Positions 8,374 through 16,322 of a stretch of 38,014 nt of DNA are shown one piece after another. This stretch comes from Clostridiales bacterium (GTDB taxonomy: Bacteria > Bacillota > Clostridia > Lachnospirales > Lachnospiraceae). The notes beneath the pieces are model-generated. The model had not been told where the DNA came from. It was given only the letters and a program-made list of their open reading frames with translations, and searched no databases. The position numbers were made by a program, and so were the translations under genes. Position 1 is the stretch's first letter. Each line of letters starts with the position of its first letter. The stretch lies in assembly GCA_022770525.1 (NCBI GenBank), contig JALEHN010000080.1, positions 1 to 38,014 on the forward strand. Direction: 5' to 3'.

Positions 8374-9407
8374 GCCACGTTATCAAGTGTAACTTTACCC
8401 ATATCAACCGGTGAGAAATGATCTACAGTTTCACCTTTTAACAGTTTATCGATCTGTTCAGCCTGTGCTTTGACGTTTTCAGCCGGAACACCGCCGTTCA
8501 TGATTGTACCGATTAAAGAACCGTCTTTAATATAGCTTGCAATTTCTTCATTTAACTCTGTGCCAAATACTGCAACGTCTGTTGCTGCCACAGGGCTGCT
8601 TTCTGAATGTGTATAGGCAAGAACACCGAGAGCCATTTCACCTGACGGTGTGATGATGCAGTTGATTTCGCCGTATTTGCTGAACATGTTTTCTGTTGTT
8701 GTCTGTGCTGAAACTGTGCTTGCCTGAAGTGATACAGTTTCAAGAACTTCAAATCTAGGGTCTTCGGCAATTTTAGCTTTAACAGCTTCATAACGTTCTT
8801 TCTGCTGTGTGCTGTCTTCGTTGCCGTAAATAACTGTTTTAATGGCACCGTCTTCAGCACCTGCATAGTTTTTGTCTGCCCATTCCATAGCCATTTCTGC
8901 AATTGCATTACCGCAATCTGTTTCATCTGTACCGCGGAATACATCACATGCTTCTTCGCCCGGATCCTGAACGAAGCTGTAAACGATAACGCCTTTGCTG
9001 CGGGCATTTTTACATGCATCTGCGATTGCTTCACCACTCACTGACCATGTCCAGATAGCATCTGTACCGCCTGCAACAGCATTTTCAATCTGCTCGATCA
9101 TTGTGACAGGGTCAGCGTTACTTGACTGGCTTTCATATGTATAGCCTTTAGATTCAAGCTGTTCTTTTAACATACCGTCAAACATCTGGAAAAATTCACC
9201 CTCAAGACTGAAGAATAAAGCTGTGATTTTCTTTCCGCCTTCACCTGCGTCCGCAACACTGTCTGCTGCTGCATCCGCTGCTGCCTTTGCCGTATCTGCT
9301 GTTGTATCAGCGCTTCCGTTTCCTGCTGCATTGTTTGAACCGCATCCCATAACAAGAGCTGCTGTCATTGCTACTGCTGCCACAAGACTTAATAATCTTT
9401 TTTTCAT
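8358..9407 (-). CDS. Sugar ABC transporter substrate-binding lipoprotein
   Basis: This 349-residue protein starts at ATG 9407 (AGAAGGGAG upstream). The N-terminus is a lipoprotein signal: two Lys/Arg, a hydrophobic stretch and the lipobox VMGC with Cys22 as the lipidation site. A low-complexity Ala/Asp linker follows, then a type I periplasmic-binding fold of the RbsB/Peripla_BP_4 family (ITALFFSLEGEFFQMFDG, later DVAVFGTELNEEIASYI). It would be anchored outside the membrane and deliver ligand to the permease. It is the only binding protein seen here, so it could also provide the ligand signal to the nearby kinase that lacks a sensor domain. The ligand is unknown. Confidence 0.9.
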   Translation of the reverse strand: MKKRLLSLVAAVAMTAALVMGCGSNNAAGNGSADTTADTAKAAADAAADSVADAGEGGKKITALFFSLEGEFFQMFDGMLKEQLESKGYTYESQSSNADPVTMIEQIENAVAGGTDAIWTWSVSGEAIADACKNARSKGVIVYSFVQDPGEEACDVFRGTDETDCGNAIAEMAMEWADKNYAGAEDGAIKTVIYGNEDSTQQKERYEAVKAKIAEDPRFEVLETVSLQASTVSAQTTTENMFSKYGEINCIITPSGEMALGVLAYTHSESSPVAATDVAVFGTELNEEIASYIKDGSLIGTIMNGGVPAENVKAQAEQIDKLLKGETVDHFSPVDMGKVTLDNVAQYGY

Positions 9408-9472
9408 GATTTTTCTCCCTTCTCTTCCGGACGTTTCTTTGCCGCCGGAACTTTAATTAATTAAGTGTCTTT

Positions 9473-9501
9473 ATTATAATCAAAAACCCCCTGCTTTGTA
9501 A
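9473..9501 (-). promoter_or_regulatory. Promoter of the transporter operon
   Basis: On the minus strand -35 TTACAA (9496-9501), a 17-bp spacer and -10 TATAAT (9473-9478) precede the binding-protein gene by about 65 bp. The spacer contains the 3' arm of the preceding terminator. Confidence 0.65.
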
Positions 9502-9527
9502 CGACGCAATCTTACAAAAAGGGGGTT
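9485..9527 (-). terminator. Terminator after the degenerate ABC-ATPase gene
   Basis: A two-tier hairpin lies 5 bases after the stop at 9532: outer arms AACCCCCT and AGGGGGTT, inner arms TTTGTAA and TTACAAA, loop of about 10 bases. TTTTTG follows on the minus strand. Its 3' arm overlaps the next operon's promoter. Confidence 0.75.
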
Positions 9528-9531
9528 AATC

Positions 9532-11004
9532 TTACGATAAATAATTCCATATGTCAAGATTTTCAAATTCCACAGCAGTCACCTTCCGCACAAGACGCCG
9601 GTCCTGAATCAGATAAATTTCATCACAGACCGTTGTCAATTCTCTTGCATCCGAAGAAAGCATCACCAGTGTCTTTCCTTTATCAAGGAGTTCCTGAAAA
9701 ATGCCGGCCGCAGCTTCCGTCATTTTATAGTTAAATGCGGACAGCGGGTCTCTTACAAAGTATACTTTACCGGGCTGATGCAGGCATCGCTCAAACAGAA
9801 GGAGCTTTTGCATATCCGGCGGAAGTTCATACCATTTGCCTTCCATATATTCCGGATGTCTTAAACGGTAACCGGTCTCAATGTATTTCTGCCAGTTTTT
9901 GCTGATTGGCGCAAATACGGGTTTTTGCATCCAGTAATTTTGAAGCATCAGGTTATCCGGAATATTCATATTCCAAATGCCGTACTTGTCATATCCCGCA
10001 ATATCAATGTACTGCACGCCTCTTTTCACCGCCGCGCCGTAACTCTCCGGCACATAAACCATGTCCCGAAGGTACATTTTCCCGGCATAGGTCTGCTTTT
10101 CACCGCAGGCAATCAGACGCAGTTCCCCAAGGCTCATCGGCTCATTGGCCCAGACACCCGTAATTTTATTGTGCCTGATTTCCATGGAAATATGATTCAG
10201 ATACTTGCTTGTGACCCCCTCAAAGGTCATTGCCGTCCCTGTTTCTTTACCCACAGGCCGTGTAATTTTTCCCCGGTAATCATTATCCTCCGCCAGACGC
10301 AAAATCTGAGCCATTGTATAGTCTTCATGATAAAAGCTGCGCACATGCCACCCGTCACAAAGCACTGAAATACCGTCAATTAAGTGCTTCACACTGTCAA
10401 TCCTGTGATTGATCCATAATACCGCAATGCCGTCATCTTTTAAAAATTTAAGAATCTCAAGGATTTTTGCACCGCCGTGAATATAGGCAAGCTCCGCAAA
10501 TTCATTGAGAACAACGACCTTTGCGCCTTTTGTGTAGGCTTTCACAAGCCGCAGGATAATCTGTTCATCATACGACAGTTCCCGTGCTTTCTTCGTCACA
10601 TCAATATCCACATGAAACTTGTCCAAAATCCGCCTTGCCAGTATATTTTGCTTTTTTACGGGAACCACAAGGGAAAACGGTCTGTTGCTGCCGCCGAAGA
10701 AAAGATTTTCTGCAGCAGTCAGGTCGGGCATCAGATTTTTTTCATCATAAACGCTGAAAACTCCCTCTTTTTCCCAGAAAATCTCTTTTTTTACATTCAG
10801 CTCTTTTTCAGACAGAAAAATTCTTCCTTTTTCTATGGACTGACGCCCTGAAAGTACATCTCCGGCTTCATAAATACCGCTGGCGGAAAACCCGAAAAGC
10901 GCTGTAAATTCGCCTTCATAAAGATTCAGTTTAAAATCAGACAAAACATAACGGCCATGCTTTTTTACATAAACATGCTCCATACGCAGTACTTCTTTTT
11001 TCAT
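9532..11004 (-). CDS. Degenerate (probably non-hydrolysing) RbsA-like ABC ATPase linked to a two-component system
   Basis: The protein has 490 residues from ATG 11004 (GGGGTG upstream; a longer frame begins at 11037). The length and order of parts follow the two-domain sugar ABC ATPases, but ATP-site residues are lost. The Walker A position reads GFSASGIYE (38-46) instead of GENGAGKST. The signature reads LSYDEQ (143-148). Walker B reads VVVLNEFAEL, with Asn in place of Asp and no DEP. The H-loop His is kept (INHRIDSV, His200). The second half lacks LSGGQ altogether. It is encoded directly after a histidine kinase and response regulator rather than with a permease. I infer a signalling pseudo-ATPase that docks on the transporter or permease and informs the kinase. 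A decaying pseudogene is less likely because the frame is full length with a clean terminator. Confidence 0.8.
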   Translation of the reverse strand: MKKEVLRMEHVYVKKHGRYVLSDFKLNLYEGEFTALFGFSASGIYEAGDVLSGRQSIEKGRIFLSEKELNVKKEIFWEKEGVFSVYDEKNLMPDLTAAENLFFGGSNRPFSLVVPVKKQNILARRILDKFHVDIDVTKKARELSYDEQIILRLVKAYTKGAKVVVLNEFAELAYIHGGAKILEILKFLKDDGIAVLWINHRIDSVKHLIDGISVLCDGWHVRSFYHEDYTMAQILRLAEDNDYRGKITRPVGKETGTAMTFEGVTSKYLNHISMEIRHNKITGVWANEPMSLGELRLIACGEKQTYAGKMYLRDMVYVPESYGAAVKRGVQYIDIAGYDKYGIWNMNIPDNLMLQNYWMQKPVFAPISKNWQKYIETGYRLRHPEYMEGKWYELPPDMQKLLLFERCLHQPGKVYFVRDPLSAFNYKMTEAAAGIFQELLDKGKTLVMLSSDARELTTVCDEIYLIQDRRLVRKVTAVEFENLDIWNYLS

Positions 11005-11098
11005 ACAACACCCCGTCTGTATTATTCCGTGCAGCACTTAAATATTGCCGCTTTCTTAAACTCCCGGGTCAGACTGTATTCCGCCTCTGCCCCGGCAT

Positions 11099-11920
11099 TT
11101 ACTCTGTATAATAAGGCAGTGTGACTTCCGCTTCGGTCCCAAGGCCTTTGGTTGAAGCAAATGTAATGCCGTAATAAGCACCGTACAGCATCTGAATACG
11201 CTGATTGACATTGGCAAGAGCAATACCGCCATGCTTCTCACCCGCAGCTTTACTGCTGGGCAGTTCATTTTCCACACCCCTAAGCTTTGCCCGGACCGCT
11301 TCAAGTGTCTCGTGATCCATGCCCGGACCGTCATCAACAACGCGTATAATCAGCCGCCTTTCCGTAGCCGCAGCATGAACCGTCACCGTTCCGCCTTTCG
11401 CCTTTTTTTCAATACCGTGATAAATGGCATTTTCCACAAGGGGCTGAAGGGTCAGCTTCGGCATCAGCGCACTGCGGATCTGGGCTTCATCGGAATCATA
11501 TCTGATCTCATAATCAATTTTATCACCGAACCGGCGTTTTTGAATACTGATATAATTATCGATATTATCCAGTTCCTCGCCCACTGTCACAATATCTTTC
11601 TTTTTACTGATATTGTACCGGAAATAATTGGCCAGCGCCTCTGCCATCTCAGCCGCTTCAAAATCCCGGTTGATAATGGCCTCACTGCGGATCACTTCCA
11701 GTGTATTATATAGAAAATGAGGGTTGATCTGGCTTTGCAGGCTTACAATCTCCGCCTTCTTTTTATCATACTCGATCTGATATTCCCGCTCTTCCCTCTC
11801 TTTTTTAAGCTTTTCAAGCTTAAGCTTCATGCGCCGGTTATTCCAGACTGCCGCGGACACTGCAATGATATTTAAAAACAGCAAAATACCGCAGACGATA
11901 TACCCCATATGCTGCCACAT
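11099..11920 (-). CDS. LytS/YehU-type sensor histidine kinase without an extracytoplasmic sensor
   Basis: The protein has about 273 residues from ATG 11920, chosen because GGGAGAG is then 8 bases away; GTG 11929 or ATG 11926 are alternatives. It has one N-terminal membrane segment (GYIVCGILLFLNIIAVSAAV), a charged coiled coil (KLKLEKLKKEREEREYQIEY), the His_kinase phosphoacceptor QSQINPHFLYN, N-box LVENAIYHGIEKK, G1 VDDGPGM and G2 GGIALANVNQRI. Typical partners of YesN-like regulators have two membrane segments with a large outside dCache or similar domain. Here that domain is absent. The gene lies 17 bases after the response-regulator stop and 94 bases before the degenerate ABC-ATPase, so the three probably act together. 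Confidence 0.88.
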   Translation of the reverse strand: MWQHMGYIVCGILLFLNIIAVSAAVWNNRRMKLKLEKLKKEREEREYQIEYDKKKAEIVSLQSQINPHFLYNTLEVIRSEAIINRDFEAAEMAEALANYFRYNISKKKDIVTVGEELDNIDNYISIQKRRFGDKIDYEIRYDSDEAQIRSALMPKLTLQPLVENAIYHGIEKKAKGGTVTVHAAATERRLIIRVVDDGPGMDHETLEAVRAKLRGVENELPSSKAAGEKHGGIALANVNQRIQMLYGAYYGITFASTKGLGTEAEVTLPYYTE

Positions 11921-11937
11921 ACACATCACTCTCCCGA

Positions 11938-13569
11938 CTATGAATACAACTTCCGGTACTCCGAAGGCTTCATTCCCAGTGTTTTTTTGCAGAGTTTACT
12001 AAAATGCTTCACATCCGTATAACCGACCCGCTCTGCAATTTCACCGATACTTAAATCTGTTTTCCGCAGCAGCTCCGTGGCGGCATCCATACGCCGTGCC
12101 GTAATATAATCCGAAAAGTTGACACCGGTCTCCTTTCTGAAAATGGCACTGACATAATTTGCCGACAGCCCTGCTTTCTCAGCCGCCATTTCAAGGGTAA
12201 TCGCCTCATTATAATGGCTGTCTATGTATTCTTTGACCATGCGGATCGGTTTTGTCTGCTGCCGCTGCATTTCACTGGCAATGGTTTCGATGCATTTGTC
12301 AAACAGTGTTTCCAGCGCCGCCCACAGCACATCTTCGGACATCGCAAGATCCATGGCTTCATCAAACTGTCCGAACATCGTATGCTTTCCTCCGGTTTCT
12401 TCCAAAGTTTCTTCAAAAATGTGCATCGTTGTGATGCTCATTTCCTGAATCACTGCATAAATCATCACCGGACTGATATTCTTTTTCTGATGCAGTTCGA
12501 ATCTACATTCAAATATAAGCTTTTTTAAGCCTTCTCTGTTGCCGATGTGTATAAAGCTTTCAAGCATTTTTTTCCGCTCTGCTGTCCAGATATTTTCCGT
12601 CGGCATAACCTCGTATTTATACTTTTCATAAAAAATAATATTTTTATTCTGCAAATGAATTCTGTACTTAATGGCTTCCCCGGCGGTGACAATACATCGG
12701 TTAATATTGCGTATGCTGTCTTCCCGGCAGCTGATCCCGATGGTCACCTGCAACTTTTCAAAAATATCCAGTAGTTTTTCAATCTCTTCATACAAAACTT
12801 CCACCTGCCGGTGAAATAACGACTCTTTTTCCACAGGATAATTCATCAGAAATATGACGCCCGAATGCAGCATCGTCCCGACATTTTCATTGCCGAAATC
12901 CTTCAGCTGCGCCTCTGCCAGCGTCTTTATTTTGACAAGCAGTTTTTCGATATTGACACCCATATTCCGGGCATTGTCAAGCTTAATAAAAACTGCCTGA
13001 TAAATCCCATCCGCAAAGTGCATCTGATATTCTTCATTAATTTCTTCCACCGACTGAATTTCCCTCTGGCAAAACTGACGACCGTCAAAAATATAGCTTC
13101 CGATAAAGTGTCTTCTCAGCTTATCCCGGTCCCGAAGCATCTGATTCTGCATCTCAATATTTGTTTTCTTCTCTGTAAGCTCCTGTTCAAGCTGACCCAC
13201 AATTTCCCTTAAGCTCTGTATCAGCTCTTTCTGATTGATCGGCTTCAGCAAATAATAATCCACACCGTACTGCAGCGCCCCGTGAGCATATTCGAAATGC
13301 CTGTAGCCGCTGATGACCATATATTTTAATTGCATTTTCCTCTGGTGACACCATTTGATCAGTTCAATCCCGTCACATTCCGGCATACGGGCATCTGTGA
13401 TCACAATATCCACCGGCTTTTCTTTCAAAACGTCCATGGCTTCAAGTCCATTGGACACAACTGCCGCCAGCTCAAGCCCCAGCTCTTCCCATGGTATCAG
13501 ATACTGAATCAGCGCACATACTTTAGGCTCATCATCAGCAATCAAAACCCTCCAACGTTTATCCTCCAT
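11938..13569 (-). CDS. YesN-type response regulator with AraC DNA-binding domain
   Basis: This 543-residue protein starts at ATG 13569 (AAAGGAGCAGTT). The receiver domain (about 5-125) keeps the acidic pair ADDE at 11-14, phospho-acceptor Asp59 (DIVITDARMP), the Ser/Thr region VISGY and Lys109 (YYLLKPIN). A middle region of about 300 residues follows. The last 100 residues are an AraC double helix-turn-helix (EMAAEKAGLSANYVSAIFRK and IGEIAERVGYTDVKHFSKLC, ending MKPSEYRKLYS). This is the usual partner of LytS-type kinases that control sugar ABC operons in Firmicutes. Likely targets are the transporter and catabolic promoters in this window, including the paired boxes at 5469-5524 and 19600-19655; that link is inference. 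Confidence 0.9.
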   Translation of the reverse strand: MEDKRWRVLIADDEPKVCALIQYLIPWEELGLELAAVVSNGLEAMDVLKEKPVDIVITDARMPECDGIELIKWCHQRKMQLKYMVISGYRHFEYAHGALQYGVDYYLLKPINQKELIQSLREIVGQLEQELTEKKTNIEMQNQMLRDRDKLRRHFIGSYIFDGRQFCQREIQSVEEINEEYQMHFADGIYQAVFIKLDNARNMGVNIEKLLVKIKTLAEAQLKDFGNENVGTMLHSGVIFLMNYPVEKESLFHRQVEVLYEEIEKLLDIFEKLQVTIGISCREDSIRNINRCIVTAGEAIKYRIHLQNKNIIFYEKYKYEVMPTENIWTAERKKMLESFIHIGNREGLKKLIFECRFELHQKKNISPVMIYAVIQEMSITTMHIFEETLEETGGKHTMFGQFDEAMDLAMSEDVLWAALETLFDKCIETIASEMQRQQTKPIRMVKEYIDSHYNEAITLEMAAEKAGLSANYVSAIFRKETGVNFSDYITARRMDAATELLRKTDLSIGEIAERVGYTDVKHFSKLCKKTLGMKPSEYRKLYS

Positions 13570-13618
13570 AACTGCTCCTTTATATACCTTTTTCTCTCTG
13601 TCACTGTAAATATCATAT

Positions 13619-13644
13619 GATGCGGGGTCAAAGGCTTTTGCCCC
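13619..13644. repeat. Dispersed imperfect palindrome, copy 1
   Basis: A GATGCGGGGTCAAAGGCTTT-type palindrome (GGGGTCAAA...TTTGCCCC) abuts the stop codon of the AraC-GH39 gene. A close relative stands at 36764-36793, so this may be a small dispersed intergenic element that can fold as a hairpin. Confidence 0.6.
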
Positions 13645-16028
13645 TATTTATAAATATGAATATACCGTATATCATGGGCCTTCAGTGTTTCGGAAAAAAC
13701 AAGGTAACCCTTGCCGACATTCTGCTGACGTATCTTCACATGAGGAATACATATCCGCTTCAAATAGGCTATATCCGACATATCAAGCTCAAGATTTTCT
13801 CCCAGAAGGCGCCACTCATTTAAAACGCTGCTTGTATCAATACCCACGTTATAGGTCTTTATAAAATATTCTCCCGATGCCACATTGTTTAACTCAATGA
13901 CCATTTCCAAAGGATCTTCATCTGTAAAAATGTTCGGAAGTTCATCCACCGTCACCCGGTCTTCATTTTTTGTATAATAATTATAGCTGAAATTTTTATA
14001 ATTATACAAAAGAACATCATAACTGCCTTTACCGTCGGTTGTCAGAATATATCCGTCACCGGTGCCGATCACATCATTGCCAAGCCTCTTCATGAAATAT
14101 AAAGCATAATAGGCAGGTTTTGGAAGGCCGTCCTTACTGACAAGCCCCGCGCCGCCAAAAAACAGCCTGGTCGTATCAAAGTACCGGACATTTAAATCAC
14201 TTCCGTAAAAATATGCGCCCATGGCCACATCTTCCAGAAGCTCCGACATATTCATCAGAAGCTGTGCCGCTTTTCCGCAGCTGTCATTATAATAATTCCG
14301 GTCGGACATACTTAAATTCCATTCGGTCAACATCACCGGAATATCACCAAAACCACAGGCTTTCATACTCTGCTTTAACTTATGTGTCTCATTGCGCAGA
14401 AAATGTAAATCCGTAGACCGGACAGCGCCGTTTTCCTTCACATCGAACCCCGGGAGCACACGCTTATACGGAAATGCACAGACAGAAATAAACGACGGCC
14501 TGTGCTTTCTGCCGCTCCACTGCTTAAATATTTCCAAATGGTCCGTTCCAAGTTCAAGACCGCAGCCGCCTATTTTTGCCTGAGGCACCCGGGCTTTAAT
14601 GGTCTCCCAGACCATATCAAAGACATCAAAATAGTTATAATCTTCTTTTCGCCGGTCGTCTCTGTCATCATCCCAGTTATCAAATATCCACTGCTCCACC
14701 TCTTCAACACCGTAGCGCAGCACGCAATGCTCCACAAACTTTTCAATCAGCCACCGGCTCTCCTCAAGGCTCTGAAAAACAGGCGCCTCATCATCCATAT
14801 AAATCACCGTTGTAAGATTTTCAAGGACTCTCTTTGGTTTATCCCCGAACTCGATCATCGGATGCATTTTGTTTGTAACAATAAAATCAAGGACATTATC
14901 AATATATTCAAAATTCAGCCTTCTTGATGTTCTGTCTTTCCGAAGCCGCATATCCCACGAAAAAATATTGACCATCCGCACATAACTAAATCCCAGTTCA
15001 TCCCGCAGCAAAAGCACCTGCTGCTGCATTTTTGCCGCCAAAAGCTCACTGGCACTGCCGATATTCACGGCCTTATTCCACACCTTTTCATAAGGTCTGA
15101 AATTCCGGGCATCAGCAACGATCCTGCGGCTGAACACTTCTTGACTGCCATACGCCTTTTGCGTTTCCACAAATTTTTTCAGGTCTTCCTTACAGGCAGA
15201 AACTTCTTCCTCCCGCCGGACTTCCGTTTCCGGCTTCTCTTTTTTCAGCTTTTTATATTCGGAAGGCGACATATCGTAAGCCGCTTTAAATGTCTTACTG
15301 AACATCGAAGGATTTGTAAAACCGTGATCAAGGGCAATTCTTGTCAGCGGTTTTTCCGAATATAAAAGATCCTCCATCGCTTTCTGAAGGCGCAGATTAT
15401 TCAGATATTCCAGAAAATTAATGCCCGCATTTTTTTTAAAGTATCTGGAAAAGGTGGAATTGGTCATAAAAACCTGAGCCGCCGCTTCACTGAGGCTTAA
15501 CTGACGCCAGTAATTATCCCTGATATACTTTAAAACGCTGCCAAACATTTCATCATCCGACAAAACATCGCTTTTCGTCTTACTTTCAATGAGGTATTTA
15601 TTCAAAAGCACATCAAACAGCTGATAAAACAATGCTTTTTTCCGAAAGGTCATCCCTTCCATATCAATGGCATATTCTGCCATCATTTTCCCTATAATTT
15701 CACGGATATCTTTATAATCCGTATCTCTGTCCGCCACAGAGTTGCACCAGAAGGTCAGATAATCTCTGCCGGTCTCTCTGGCCAGCATCTCGGCATTGAT
15801 TCTGATGACACAGATGAATGCTTCCCCTTTTGTCTGCCACCAGTGCGTATAGTCAGAATTAATCACAATCACATCATCTTTTTTCAAATGATACATGTCG
15901 TCATTGACGCCGATGCCGATATTTCCTTCCAGTACATAAGCCAGTTCTATATCCTGATGGCTGTGCCTGTCAATCCTCTGGGAATGATAAAACTTAAGCA
16001 CTGCACCAAAATCATTCTGATGCGGCAT
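13644..16028 (-). CDS. AraC-type regulator fused to a GH39-like glycosidase domain
   Basis: The protein has 794 residues. ATG 16028 is chosen because GAGGAGG stands 7 bases upstream; a GTG three codons earlier overlaps that site. Residues 1-140 are a cupin sensor (RIDRHSHQDIELAYVLEGN). Residues 165-260 are an AraC helix-turn-helix pair ending MSPSEYKKL. Residues about 300-794 resemble GH39 beta-xylosidase-type TIM barrels with a C-terminal beta domain. The nucleophile motif is present (PVMLTEWN, Glu569). The acid/base motif, normally WNEP, reads WDDD (452-455), so Glu is replaced by Asp. I infer a regulator whose GH39 module mainly binds ligand. There is no signal peptide, so it is cytoplasmic. 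It lies 74 bp upstream of the response-regulator gene, probably in the same transcript. Confidence 0.85.
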   Translation of the reverse strand: MPHQNDFGAVLKFYHSQRIDRHSHQDIELAYVLEGNIGIGVNDDMYHLKKDDVIVINSDYTHWWQTKGEAFICVIRINAEMLARETGRDYLTFWCNSVADRDTDYKDIREIIGKMMAEYAIDMEGMTFRKKALFYQLFDVLLNKYLIESKTKSDVLSDDEMFGSVLKYIRDNYWRQLSLSEAAAQVFMTNSTFSRYFKKNAGINFLEYLNNLRLQKAMEDLLYSEKPLTRIALDHGFTNPSMFSKTFKAAYDMSPSEYKKLKKEKPETEVRREEEVSACKEDLKKFVETQKAYGSQEVFSRRIVADARNFRPYEKVWNKAVNIGSASELLAAKMQQQVLLLRDELGFSYVRMVNIFSWDMRLRKDRTSRRLNFEYIDNVLDFIVTNKMHPMIEFGDKPKRVLENLTTVIYMDDEAPVFQSLEESRWLIEKFVEHCVLRYGVEEVEQWIFDNWDDDRDDRRKEDYNYFDVFDMVWETIKARVPQAKIGGCGLELGTDHLEIFKQWSGRKHRPSFISVCAFPYKRVLPGFDVKENGAVRSTDLHFLRNETHKLKQSMKACGFGDIPVMLTEWNLSMSDRNYYNDSCGKAAQLLMNMSELLEDVAMGAYFYGSDLNVRYFDTTRLFFGGAGLVSKDGLPKPAYYALYFMKRLGNDVIGTGDGYILTTDGKGSYDVLLYNYKNFSYNYYTKNEDRVTVDELPNIFTDEDPLEMVIELNNVASGEYFIKTYNVGIDTSSVLNEWRLLGENLELDMSDIAYLKRICIPHVKIRQQNVGKGYLVFSETLKAHDIRYIHIYK

Positions 16029-16037
16029 ACCTGTCAC

Positions 16038-16130
16038 CTCCTCATCAAGTGCTGTTCACGAAAGCGCCTTCACCCGCCACCAATGCCACGTTTTGTAGTT
16101 TCTCCTCATCAAGTGCTGTTCACGAAAGCG
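16038..16130 (-). repeat. 29-bp exact direct repeat spanning the AraC-GH39 ribosome site
   Basis: Copies at 16038-16066 and 16102-16130 are identical over 29 bp (CGCTTTCGTGAACAGCACTT then GATGAGGAG on the minus strand), offset by 64 bp. The downstream copy supplies the GAGGAG of the ribosome site, so the upstream copy duplicates it. Confidence 0.85.
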
Positions 16131-16196
16131 GTCTTGTCCTCTTTATGCTTCTCAACTTTCCGGATTTTTAGCCCCTGATTCATTTTCTCTGTTCCC

Positions 16197-16225
16197 ATTA
16201 TAGCAAAAAGTTATCTTTACAACAA
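16197..16225 (-). promoter_or_regulatory. Promoter of the AraC-GH39 gene
   Basis: On the minus strand -35 TTGTTG (16220-16225), a 17-bp spacer and -10 TATAAT (16197-16202). The leader of about 160 nt includes both copies of the 29-bp repeat. Confidence 0.65.
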
Positions 16226-16252
16226 TAGAATGAAAAGGGAAATCCACCGCAA

Positions 16253-16290
16253 CAAAGGATGCCGCTTAAAATAAGCAGCATCCTTCTTTG
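16253..16290 (-). terminator. Terminator of the oxidoreductase operon
   Basis: Arms AAGGATGCTGCTTA and TAAGCGGCATCCTT pair with one mismatch around a short T-rich loop, about 35 bp after the stop at 16323. Only a weak T-rich tail (TTGTTG) follows. Confidence 0.6.
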
Positions 16291-16322
16291 TAAATAAGTA
16301 AGCACTGTTGTCGTTACTGACA

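Noticed and set aside
8552-9037. 161-codon frame in another phase of the binding-protein gene
   Set aside because: It lies wholly within a well-supported lipoprotein gene, and its composition is that of a shifted frame.
11231-11713. 160-codon plus-strand frame opposite the histidine kinase
   Set aside because: It is antisense to conserved kinase motifs, has no family pattern, and no promoter was seen.
13582-13610. TTTACA-17-GTATAT as a promoter for the response-regulator gene
   Set aside because: Its start site would fall within the ribosome-binding site of the gene. Read-through from the AraC-GH39 gene is more likely.
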